Assembly (NCBI GenBank): GCA_947086925.1 | Contig: CAMUAL010000047.1 | Location: forward strand, 1-9,247 | Origin: an uncultured Clostridia bacterium | GTDB taxonomy: Bacteria; Bacillota; Clostridia; Christensenellales; Pumilibacteraceae | Length of the DNA: 9,247 bases | Direction of reading: 5' to 3' | Shown here: piece by piece, positions 1 through 6,517 of the stretch | Position numbering within the stretch: the first letter of the stretch is position 1 | Layout of the letters: each line of letters begins with the position of its first letter | Translations under genes and position numbers: made by a program | Notes under the pieces: model-generated | What the model saw: only the letters and a program-made list of their open reading frames with translations | Databases searched by the model: none | Told to the model about the DNA's origin: nothing

Positions 1-2
1 TC

Positions 3-1556
3 AAACTGCCGTTAAAAACAGTTGAAATCTTTAACACAATTTGCTATACTACTATTAGGCGGCAAGCCGAAGCAAAGCATCTTGCTTCGATTTGTGACGC
101 TGTTCTGGTCATAGGAAGCAAAACAAGTTCTAATACAAACGAGTTGTTCGCAATATGTTCTACGGAATGTGAGCGTTGCTATCATGTCCAAAGCGTTGCC
201 GAACTACAAAATATAAATTTAAGCCCGTTTGCCGTTATAGGAGTAACGGCGGGGGCGTCAACTCCGTCGGAGTTGATTATGGAGGTAAAAGAGTTTATGG
301 GTCAACAGTTTGAAGAGGTTCAAAATCAGGAATTTATCGATGCGGTAGAAGAATCTCTTATCAACTACAAAGAGGGTAAGCGCGTTAAAGGCACCGTTAT
401 CGGAGCCGACGAAAAAGGTATTCACGTGAATATCGGCGGAAAGAAAGACGGTCTTGTACCCAAAGACGAAGTCGTTATCGAAGGCGCGTACAATCCTTCC
501 GACTATGCCGTAGGCACGGAAATCGAAGCAATCATAATAAATAAGCAAGATCAGGAGAGCGGTTGCGTTCTTCTTTCAAAAAAACGTGTCGACCAAATCA
601 AAGAAGGCGATAAAATCGTAGAAACGATACGCGACGGCGCGATATTCGAGCTTGCTCCCGATAAGCTTACAAAGGGCGGTTTGCTCGGCAAACTCGGTAC
701 TTACACCGTGTTTATTCCCGCATCGCAAATCCGCGAAGGCTTTGTAAAAGACTTGAAGCAGTACGTGGGCAAAAAACTGCGTCTTACCGCGCTTGAAATC
801 GAAGACGACGAAAAACGTCATAAAATCGTAGCTTCTCAAAGAAAAGTTCTTGAAGAAGAACGCAAAGAGCGCGAAAATATATTCTGGGCAAACGTACAGC
901 CCAACGTAATAGTAAACGGCAAAGTTAAGCGCGTAACCAACTTCGGCGCGTTCGTGTCGGTAGACGGTTTCGATTGCCTTGCTCACATAGTAGACTTATC
1001 GTGGAATCACATTAAAAAAGTCGAGGACGTTCTCACAATAGGCGAAAACTACGACTTCCTTGTACTCAGCGTAGACCGTGAAAAAGGCAGAGTATCGCTC
1101 GGATATAAGCAACTTCAACCGCACCCGTTTGTTAAGTTCCTTGAAGAACATCCCGTGGGCAGTATCTGCCACGGCAAAGTTGTAAGCATTGTGCCGTTCG
1201 GCGCGTTCGTGGAGCTTGCTACCGGCGTTGAAGGTCTTGTTCACGTAAGCGAGGCGGCTCACAGCTTTGTGAAGAATATTAACGAAATAGTAAAAGTAGG
1301 CGACGAAACCGACGTTATGATTCTTGCGGCCGACGAAGCAAGCAGAAAAATCACGCTCAGCATTAAAGCATGCACGCCCGACGAAAACAAACAAGCAAAA
1401 GTCGATGGCGAAGATTCCGAGCTTAAAGCCGATAAAAAACCCAAACGCAACAAACCCGCCAAATCGGAACCTGAGAAAGCCGACAGTCAGTGGAATGAAG
1501 ATATAGTAAACAATCCTTTTGCCGACCTTCTGAAAGATTTGGGTGAAGACAAATAA
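3..1556 (+). CDS. ispH: Bifunctional IspH (HMBPP reductase) / ribosomal protein S1, 5'-truncated by window edge
   Basis: The frame is open to the left edge, so this is the last 517 residues of a longer protein. A TTG at 144 falls inside the IspH part and is not the start. Residues 1-96 match the C-terminus of IspH, the [4Fe-4S] enzyme of the last MEP-pathway step, which makes IPP and DMAPP. They include NTICYTT, whose Cys14 should be the third cluster cysteine, and the substrate-pocket motifs SKTSSNTN (about 39-46) and TAGASTP (82-88). Four S1 RNA-binding repeats follow: about 126-196, 202-284 (divergent), 303-370 with VTNFGAFVSV, and 387-456 with IVPFGAFVEL. The Lys/Glu-rich tail ends NNPFADLLKDLGEDK. 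This fusion is known in Clostridia. The IspH half should be catalytic and the S1 half should bind mRNA or the ribosome. The two N-terminal cluster cysteines lie outside the window, so completeness is unseen. Confidence 0.95.
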   Translation, partial: KLPLKTVEIFNTICYTTIRRQAEAKHLASICDAVLVIGSKTSSNTNELFAICSTECERCYHVQSVAELQNINLSPFAVIGVTAGASTPSELIMEVKEFMGQQFEEVQNQEFIDAVEESLINYKEGKRVKGTVIGADEKGIHVNIGGKKDGLVPKDEVVIEGAYNPSDYAVGTEIEAIIINKQDQESGCVLLSKKRVDQIKEGDKIVETIRDGAIFELAPDKLTKGGLLGKLGTYTVFIPASQIREGFVKDLKQYVGKKLRLTALEIEDDEKRHKIVASQRKVLEEERKERENIFWANVQPNVIVNGKVKRVTNFGAFVSVDGFDCLAHIVDLSWNHIKKVEDVLTIGENYDFLVLSVDREKGRVSLGYKQLQPHPFVKFLEEHPVGSICHGKVVSIVPFGAFVELATGVEGLVHVSEAAHSFVKNINEIVKVGDETDVMILAADEASRKITLSIKACTPDENKQAKVDGEDSELKADKKPKRNKPAKSEPEKADSQWNEDIVNNPFADLLKDLGEDK

Positions 1557-1572
1557 CTGATTTTACGAATTG

Positions 1573-1594
1573 CGGCGCGTTATGCGCCGTTTTT
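1573..1594 (+). terminator. Intrinsic terminator after ispH-S1
   Basis: A 6-bp all-GC stem (CGGCGC pairing with GCGCCG) encloses the loop GTTAT and is followed directly by five T. It starts 17 bases after the ispH-S1 stop codon. The flanks AATTG and CAATT could pair across the T-run. This should end most ispH-S1 transcripts and separate that gene from the downstream group. Confidence 0.85.
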
Positions 1595-1636
1595 CAATTA
1601 CGCGATAATTCGCAAACACAGTATGCGGATAAAAAT

Positions 1637-1643
1637 CCGGAGG
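1637..1643 (+). promoter_or_regulatory. Ribosome binding site that fixes a TTG start
   Basis: CCGGAGG lies 7 bases before the TTG at 1651. The frame has a TAA at 1630-1632 and no ATG or GTG before the zinc-ribbon cysteines, so this site decides the start. The short palindrome GGAT-AAAA-ATCC (1627-1638) abuts it and might weakly mask it; that is inference. Confidence 0.75.
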
Positions 1644-1650
1644 TTTACGT

Positions 1651-3195
1651 TTGAACAACTTTTTTGCAATTTGTCCTTTCTGCTCTAAGAGTATTTATGT
1701 CCAACGGGATTCCGAGGATAAAATGTTTTGTAACGTATGCGGACAAGAACTTACCGAAGAATCGCTTATAAGCGGCGATTTAATAGTAGATGCCCAATCC
1801 GCCGACGCAGAATACAGACTTGCACAGGAATATTTCGCAAACAGTGATTTCAGAGAAGCGGGGAATCGCTTTAAAAAGGTTTTGACATACCATAAAAACC
1901 ACTATCTTGCCGAATATTTTTCCGCTCTGTGCGACGTATACGAAAACGAGGAGAAAACCGACTTCAACGTAGCGGGACAAATTTTTTCAGGCATATTGAA
2001 ATCGATAGAAAAACTCGGGTTATGTCAGGTAAACATAAACGGTCGCATAGAGTTTTTAACGGTTATATTTTCACAGTCGCATATTATACTTTCTTCGTAC
2101 TTTAATCGCATTTACGATAAATACGAAAAAACCGAAATGTGGGATATTCTGCGCGACAAGTGCGTTGATATTGCGGTTGCGGCAAAAGATTTGTTTGTTC
2201 TCGATAAAGAACTTTTAATGACGTTCGATAAAGGCATTGCAAAGTACCTTATAAGTATTGCGGATTTGGCGATTTGCGCATGTCGAAAAGCAGTTGCTCC
2301 GCACCTTATTTCGGATAAGATACTCGATTTACCGACCGATTATCAGTACGAAAAAGTAAAATCATGCTACGGAGTTATAATGTATTCGGCGTCGGAAATA
2401 GATTCCGACTACGGTAGCGACGAATATAAGCCCGATTATACGGCAAATCTTCTGTACAGCAAAAAGGTGGCAGACGAGCTTAACAAATACAACGTCGAAA
2501 ATCAAAGCCTTAATAAGCGTTGCCTGTCTACTCTCGGAGAGTTGCTCAATTCGTTTAAAAAAGACGCGCTTACCGCCGTGAAATATTCATATCACACATG
2601 CTTTAAAAGTTTATCGAATTGCAAAACCGAACAGGCGAGAATCGCTCTTATAAACGATTCCGTAAGTTTTTGTTTCGAACTGCTCATGCCGCGCATTTAT
2701 ATCGATTCCGACAAGAAAATCAACGTAAGCGTAAACAGCTACACGCAGGCAATCGATATATACTCATACTTAAACGATTTTTTGCGGGATTTTCATGAGT
2801 ATAACGCCAAAATCGCCGCCGACTGCGTTGTGAAGTTTTTCGAAAGGGTGTACGAAACAGTAAAAACGCATTTTAATTCCGTGGTAAACGCATACGAAAA
2901 ATCGCTCGATAAGATAAAAGACGCTCATGATTCCGAATACAGATACTATAAGAATTTTTTGCACAACATAATATATTCGTGTTCGGTTGCGCTCAAAGAA
3001 ATGATGTATTACGATTCGCATCCCATGAGCGAACGCTTAAAAGTTCTTAAACTCGGTAAACAAGCATGCGAAGAATTTTTGATGCTGAACGACTATAAGG
3101 TTGAAGAACTTGCGCAGTCGGTTAAATATTCCGATATGCTCGATATATACAACGAGCTTGACAACAGCATAGAGGAATTTTCGGTAAAGCGATAA
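1651..3195 (+). CDS. Unrecognised zinc-ribbon protein with TPR-like helical body
   Basis: I do not recognise this 514-residue protein as a named family. It starts at TTG with a strong ribosome binding site. The N-terminus is a treble-clef or zinc-ribbon motif, C8-x2-C11-x15-C27-x2-C30 (CPFC and CNVC). A helical stretch at about 53-100 (AEYRLAQEYF, DFREAGNRFKKVL) reads like one or two TPR units. The remaining ~400 residues are mixed charged and aromatic, appear mainly helical, and show no enzyme motif. There is no signal peptide or membrane segment, so it is probably cytoplasmic. It is the first of three co-directional genes, 38 bases before the M19 peptidase gene. A scaffold or adaptor role is possible, but nothing in the sequence assigns a function. 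The coding call is firm; the function is unknown. Confidence 0.85.
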   Translation: MNNFFAICPFCSKSIYVQRDSEDKMFCNVCGQELTEESLISGDLIVDAQSADAEYRLAQEYFANSDFREAGNRFKKVLTYHKNHYLAEYFSALCDVYENEEKTDFNVAGQIFSGILKSIEKLGLCQVNINGRIEFLTVIFSQSHIILSSYFNRIYDKYEKTEMWDILRDKCVDIAVAAKDLFVLDKELLMTFDKGIAKYLISIADLAICACRKAVAPHLISDKILDLPTDYQYEKVKSCYGVIMYSASEIDSDYGSDEYKPDYTANLLYSKKVADELNKYNVENQSLNKRCLSTLGELLNSFKKDALTAVKYSYHTCFKSLSNCKTEQARIALINDSVSFCFELLMPRIYIDSDKKINVSVNSYTQAIDIYSYLNDFLRDFHEYNAKIAADCVVKFFERVYETVKTHFNSVVNAYEKSLDKIKDAHDSEYRYYKNFLHNIIYSCSVALKEMMYYDSHPMSERLKVLKLGKQACEEFLMLNDYKVEELAQSVKYSDMLDIYNELDNSIEEFSVKR

Positions 3196-3199
3196 AATG

Positions 3200-3228
3200 T
3201 TCTCATCCGAAATCGTGAGTCATATAAT
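3200..3228 (+). promoter_or_regulatory. Candidate promoter directly before the M19 gene (possible leaderless start)
   Basis: A perfect TATAAT at 3223-3228 is preceded, after a 17-base spacer, by TTCTCA (3200-3205; 4 of 6 matches to TTGACA). Transcription would begin at about 3234-3235, on the A of the ATG. No good Shine-Dalgarno sequence is present; the nearest is GTGAG at 3215-3219, about 14 bases away. The DNA is AT-rich, so a chance match is possible. Confidence 0.35.
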
Positions 3229-3233
3229 TAAAT

Positions 3234-4019
3234 ATGATTTTCGATTTGCACAACGATATGCCTACAAGCAAGCTGAGCGACGAGCAAAAAAACAAGATTG
3301 TGTCCGAAAGCTCCGATACCGCAATATATGCGTTTTGGACAACCGAACTCGTCGACCCGATAGGATTTATTTACCGGAATATTCGCAATACGTTTAAAAA
3401 CACGCTGTTCTCGATAGAAGACATAGGTTTTATATCGGGTACCGATTTAAACGTAATATGCGAATTAAAGCCCGCTTACTGCGGACTCACGCATAATCTC
3501 GACAACGCACTTGCGGGAGGTGCGGTCGAAAGCGGCGGACTCACCAAACTCGGCAGTTATACGGTCCGCCGACTTAACGGTGCGGATGTTGCGATAGATG
3601 CCGCACACTTAAATCGACGCAGCTTTTACGACGTTATAGACATTGCCGAACGCATTATAGATTCGCACACGGGAATCGAATCGTTCTGCACGCACCCGCG
3701 CAATCTTACCGACGAGCAGATTAAATTGATACTCGCACGCGGAGGTATAATCGGCATAACTGCGGTAAAGGACTTTATAGGATGTTCGACGGCATGCGGC
3801 TACGCCGAAATCATCGACAGATACGTTCAAAAGTTCGGCATTGACGGCGCGTGCATAGGAACCGATTTTTACGGAACCGAACCGCTCGAAAACCTGAACG
3901 GCTACAAGGATTTCGAAGGCATAGCGGAATTCCTCGGAAAATTCGGCTATACTCAAACCGAAATACACCGCATATTTTACGATAACGCAAATAATTATTT
4001 TAAATACAGGAGAACTTAA
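3234..4019 (+). CDS. M19-family membrane dipeptidase (renal dipeptidase-like), compact form
   Basis: This is a 261-residue metallopeptidase of the amidohydrolase fold, expected to cleave dipeptides using a two-metal (zinc) centre. Known M19 metal ligands and active-site residues can be assigned: H6 and D8 in FDLHNDMP, the bridging E62 in SIED, H125 in IDAAHLN, H145 in DSHTG, and D211 in IGTDFYG. Family hallmarks GLTHNLDNALAGG (84-96) and HPRNLTDEQ (154-162, with the likely substrate-binding R156) are also present. It is shorter than the usual 300-400 residues, mainly between the HxD motif and E62. It has no signal peptide, so a cytoplasmic enzyme is likely despite the family name. The start is forced: in-frame stops lie at 3216 and 3225, and H6/D8 must be included. 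It ends 5 bases before purB. The exact substrate is not determined. Confidence 0.9.
   Translation: MIFDLHNDMPTSKLSDEQKNKIVSESSDTAIYAFWTTELVDPIGFIYRNIRNTFKNTLFSIEDIGFISGTDLNVICELKPAYCGLTHNLDNALAGGAVESGGLTKLGSYTVRRLNGADVAIDAAHLNRRSFYDVIDIAERIIDSHTGIESFCTHPRNLTDEQIKLILARGGIIGITAVKDFIGCSTACGYAEIIDRYVQKFGIDGACIGTDFYGTEPLENLNGYKDFEGIAEFLGKFGYTQTEIHRIFYDNANNYFKYRRT
4008..4013 (+). promoter_or_regulatory. Ribosome binding site of purB inside the M19 gene end
   Basis: AGGAGA overlaps the last codons of the M19 gene and sits 11 bases before the purB ATG at 4025. The overlap suggests the two genes are translated from one message. Confidence 0.6.
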
Positions 4020-4024
4020 AACAA

Positions 4025-5458
4025 ATGAACCGTGCAACATACGAGAACCCGCTTATAACCCGTTACGCCTCAAAGGAAATGTCGGAGATTTTTTCCGACG
4101 ATAAAAAGTTTCGCTTGTGGCGCAAATTATGGATTGCACTTGCCGAAAGCGAGCGCGAACTCGGTTTGCCGATAACACAAAAGCAAATCGATTCCATGAA
4201 AAAGCATTGCGACGATATAAATTACGACGTTGCGGAAGCGCGCGAAAAGGAAGTGCGCCACGACGTAATGAGCCATGTATATGCGTTCGGCATGCAAGCA
4301 AAAGAAGCAATGCCAATAATTCATTTGGGTGCAACAAGTTGCTATGTTACCGACAATGCCGAAATTCTTATCCTTAAAGACGCTCTCGAACTTATAAAAT
4401 CAAAGCTTGTTGCGGTTATGGACAAGCTTAAAAAATTCGCTTTGAAGTATAAGGGCATGCCCACGCTCGGATTTACGCATTTACAGCCCGCACAGCTTAC
4501 CACGGTAGGAAAGCGCGCAACGCTGTGGTTGCAAGATTTGGCAATGGACTACGAGAATCTCGAACACCTTATAGCAACGGTTAAACTCAGAGGCGTTAAG
4601 GGCACAACGGGAACGCAGGCGAGCTTTTTGAGTCTGTTCGAGGGTGACGGAGAAAAGGTAGATAAACTCGAATCGCTCGTTACCGAAAAAATGGGACTTA
4701 AAAAATCGTATGGAGTTACGGGTCAGACTTACCCGCGCAAATTCGATTACAATGTTATTGCAGTGCTCAGCATGATTGCTCAAAGCGCATACAAATTCGC
4801 CGGCGATTTAAGAGTTCTGCAAAACATGAAAGAAATGGAAGAACCGTTCGAAAAATCACAAATAGGCTCGTCTGCAATGGCATACAAGCGAAATCCCATG
4901 CGCAGTGAAAGAATGTGTGCGCTCGCACGCTTTGTAGTGTCGTTGCCCGTCAACGAGGCAATGACGGCGTGTACGCAATGGTTTGAACGCACGCTCGACG
5001 ACAGTGCAAACAAACGCATCACTTTGGCGCAAGCGTTTTTGGCTCTTGACGGAGTACTTAATCTGTACAATAACATTGCCGAAAACATGGTGGTGTACGA
5101 CAAAATCATTTTGCGGCATATTATGGCGGAACTGCCGTTCATGGCAACCGAGGAAATTCTTATGGAATGCGTAAAGGCGGGAGGAAACCGTCAGGAGCTC
5201 CACGAAAAAATCCGCGAACATTCAATGGACAGCGCGCGCATGGTTAAAGTTGAAGGCAAAGATAACGACCTTATAGAGCGTATAAAACGCGATCCCGCAT
5301 TTAAAGCAATACATGCGAAAATCGATTCTATTCTTGCCCCCGAAAACTTTACGGGACGCGCAGAACGTCAGACCGAAAAGTATATATCGGAAGAAATAGA
5401 CCCAATACTCGAATCAAATTCGGACAGCCTTAACATAACTGCACAGATAAACGTATAA
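4025..5458 (+). CDS. purB: Adenylosuccinate lyase, the type shared with animals
   Basis: The 477-residue enzyme cleaves SAICAR to AICAR plus fumarate and adenylosuccinate to AMP plus fumarate, acting twice in purine synthesis. It is full length and collinear from memory with human ADSL. Landmarks are NPLITRYAS (8-16), RHDVMSHV (78-85), HLGATSCYVTDN (100-111), TLGFTHLQPAQLTTVGKR (147-164) with the likely catalytic His152, KGTTGTQASF (192-201), and the fumarate-lyase signature GSSAMAYKRNPMRSE (281-295) with the catalytic serine at 282/283. WFERTLDDSAN (319-329) and the C-terminal LIERI and FTGRA motifs also match. The signature has Ala where animal enzymes have Pro (SSAMP), which I recall as common in Clostridia. 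It follows the M19 gene by 5 bases and is not in a pur operon here. The product is a cytoplasmic homotetramer by family. Confidence 0.97.
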   Translation: MNRATYENPLITRYASKEMSEIFSDDKKFRLWRKLWIALAESERELGLPITQKQIDSMKKHCDDINYDVAEAREKEVRHDVMSHVYAFGMQAKEAMPIIHLGATSCYVTDNAEILILKDALELIKSKLVAVMDKLKKFALKYKGMPTLGFTHLQPAQLTTVGKRATLWLQDLAMDYENLEHLIATVKLRGVKGTTGTQASFLSLFEGDGEKVDKLESLVTEKMGLKKSYGVTGQTYPRKFDYNVIAVLSMIAQSAYKFAGDLRVLQNMKEMEEPFEKSQIGSSAMAYKRNPMRSERMCALARFVVSLPVNEAMTACTQWFERTLDDSANKRITLAQAFLALDGVLNLYNNIAENMVVYDKIILRHIMAELPFMATEEILMECVKAGGNRQELHEKIREHSMDSARMVKVEGKDNDLIERIKRDPAFKAIHAKIDSILAPENFTGRAERQTEKYISEEIDPILESNSDSLNITAQINV

Positions 5459-5478
5459 CCGAAGTAATGCAACATAAC

Positions 5479-5507
5479 GGACGTAGTCTTAACCCAAGGC
5501 TACGTCC
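5479..5507. terminator. Long hairpin between convergent purB and ZIP genes
   Basis: A 12-bp stem (GGACGTAGTCTT with AAGGCTACGTCC, one G-T pair) encloses the loop AACCC. It starts 20 bases after the purB stop and contains the stop codon and last codons of the minus-strand ZIP gene. Neither side has a clean T-run (plus side ATTATCATCA), so it may be a weak bidirectional terminator or a 3'-end stabiliser. Confidence 0.5.
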
Positions 5508-6325
5508 ATTATCATCATAACCGCAAATCCCGCGATACAGCCGAGTGCGGCTGTATTTTTACCTTCGCCGCACGACTCGGGAATAAGCTCGCTTGCAACC
5601 ACAGCAATCATTGCGCCCGCCGAAAACGAAAGACAAAAGGGCAGAGCCGACTTAACTACCGTGCAAAGAAAGTACCCTATAATCGCCGCGCACGGCTCGA
5701 CAATCCCGCTCAGTTGACCGAACATAAACGCCTTTTTGCGACTGTAACCGTCGCGTCTGAGAGGCAATGCAACCGACGCGCCTTCGGGAAAGTTTTGCAA
5801 GGCGATGCCGAGAGCAAGCAACAGCGCGCCTATCAAACTGCTCCCAGGCGTTCCCATGGCAACCGCGCCGAAAGCAACGCCTACGCACATGCCCTCGGGA
5901 ATATTGTGCAATGTTATCGACATTACAAGCAGGATTCCGCGTTTTTTACCGTTTTGTACGTTATTACCGCTTTCGTTTGCCGAGCTTACATTGTCGGTAT
6001 TCGTAACGGATTTATTCGAAGTAACTTTATCGAGCAACTTAGATACCGCAACTACGAATATTCCGCCTGTGATAAATCCCAAAAAAGGGAACAGCCACGG
6101 GACGTATCCGAGTTCGGTGCTCAATTCTATTGCGGGAGAAAGCAACGACCAAAACGATGCCGCAATCATTACACCTGCCGAAAATCCCATTAAAACATTT
6201 AAAACCGCTGCATTTGCTTTCTTGAAGAAAAATACTATCATTGCGCCGAGAGCGGTGACTATCCAGCAAAATACCGACGCTATTAGGGCGAGATAGAACG
6301 TCGGTATGTTTTTAATCAACTCCAT
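5489..6325 (-). CDS. ZIP-family divalent metal transporter, GufA/ZIP11-like
   Basis: This is a 278-residue inner-membrane protein with about eight hydrophobic segments, expected to carry zinc or related divalent metals. The core metal-site motifs are HNIPEG (140-145) and QNFPEG (177-182), giving H140, N141, E144, Q177, N178 and E181. E210 (GIVEP) and E246 (ASELIPES) are further candidate acidic ligands in later helices. A Gln instead of His in the second motif is the pattern of the GufA/BbZIP branch, not of ZupT. The loop before the first motif (about 100-128) is Ser/Asn-rich and lacks the His cluster of many ZIPs. The start is supported by GGAG 7 bases upstream. It is transcribed away from the DUF1538 operon, so the two share a regulatory region. 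The metal and direction of transport cannot be read from the sequence. Confidence 0.93.
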   Translation of the reverse strand: MELIKNIPTFYLALIASVFCWIVTALGAMIVFFFKKANAAVLNVLMGFSAGVMIAASFWSLLSPAIELSTELGYVPWLFPFLGFITGGIFVVAVSKLLDKVTSNKSVTNTDNVSSANESGNNVQNGKKRGILLVMSITLHNIPEGMCVGVAFGAVAMGTPGSSLIGALLLALGIALQNFPEGASVALPLRRDGYSRKKAFMFGQLSGIVEPCAAIIGYFLCTVVKSALPFCLSFSAGAMIAVVASELIPESCGEGKNTAALGCIAGFAVMMIMDVALG

Positions 6326-6332
6326 GTGTTTT

Positions 6333-6336
6333 CTCC
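6333..6336 (-). promoter_or_regulatory. Ribosome binding site of the ZIP transporter
   Basis: On the minus strand GGAG lies 7 bases before the ATG (6323-6325). This supports the chosen start of the ZIP gene. Confidence 0.7.
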
Positions 6337-6376
6337 GATTGTAAATAATTCGGCGTAAATTTAATCACCTTGTTGT

Positions 6377-6406
6377 CATTGTATGCCGTGTGTTACAATG
6401 GTGAAA
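6377..6406 (-). promoter_or_regulatory. Candidate operator dyad and weak promoter for the ZIP gene
   Basis: A perfect 7-base inverted repeat, CATTGTA (6377-6383) and TACAATG (6394-6400), is separated by 10 bases. Read on the minus strand, the 6377-6383 half includes TACAAT, a 5-of-6 match to a -10 box, with only a poor -35 (TTTCAC, rc of 6401-6406) 17 bases upstream. A regulator bound at the dyad would cover this promoter. Promoter and operator are both inferred from pattern alone. Confidence 0.3.
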
Positions 6407-6411
6407 CGTAT

Positions 6412-6428
6412 AATTATCAAAAATTATC
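6412..6428. repeat. Tandem AATTATC repeat with 10-base period
   Basis: AATTATC occurs at 6412-6418 and again at 6422-6428, one helical turn apart, 19 bases upstream of the -35 box of the DUF1538 promoter. This is where an activator could bind. The repeats are AT-rich and short, so chance is a real alternative. Confidence 0.3.
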
Positions 6429-6447
6429 CCCAATATCGGATTTGAGG

Positions 6448-6477
6448 TTGACATAAAAAAAGATACCGTGTTAAAAT
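6448..6477 (+). promoter_or_regulatory. SigA-type promoter of the DUF1538-PII operon
   Basis: A perfect TTGACA (6448-6453) and TAAAAT (6472-6477) are separated by 18 bases, with an extended -10 TGT just before TAAAAT. The predicted start near 6484 gives a leader of about 34 bases, too short for a riboswitch. Confidence 0.75.
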
Positions 6478-6507
6478 ACAAATGTGAATTACGCTTATAG
6501 AGCAAAC

Positions 6508-6513
6508 GGGAGG
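6508..6513 (+). promoter_or_regulatory. Ribosome binding site of the DUF1538 gene
   Basis: GGGAGG followed by TAAT precedes the ATG at 6518. The 4-base gap is short but fits no other start. Confidence 0.75.
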
Positions 6514-6517
6514 TAAT

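Noticed and set aside
144..146. TTG at 144 as the start of a stand-alone S1 protein of 470 residues
   Set aside because: The same frame is open to the window edge and the upstream codons encode conserved IspH sequence, including NTICYTT and SKTSSNTN. The TTG is an internal Leu codon.
258..1394. Minus-strand ORFs of up to 136 codons within ispH-S1
   Set aside because: They are Phe/Tyr/Val-rich translations antisense to a well-conserved gene, the usual shadow of its codon use.
1595..1636. Promoter for the zinc-ribbon gene (GATAAT at 1604 or GATAAA at 1628)
   Set aside because: No acceptable -35 sequence sits 16-18 bases upstream of either. A promoter may exist but cannot be supported.
3197..3397. 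Small ORF of 66 codons starting just after the zinc-ribbon gene stop
   Set aside because: It overlaps the M19 gene in another frame, is rich in Arg/Lys/Tyr as shadow frames here are, and has no ribosome binding site. The M19 frame carries the family motifs.
5714..6296. Plus-strand ORFs of 79 to 163 codons opposite the ZIP gene
   Set aside because: They are antisense shadows of a clear ZIP reading frame, with low-complexity translations and no supporting start signals.
6409..6419. Fur/Zur-like box (minus strand GATAATTATAC)
   Set aside because: Only about one half of a TGATAATNATTATCA-type site is present and the other half does not match. It is recorded only as part of the tandem repeat.
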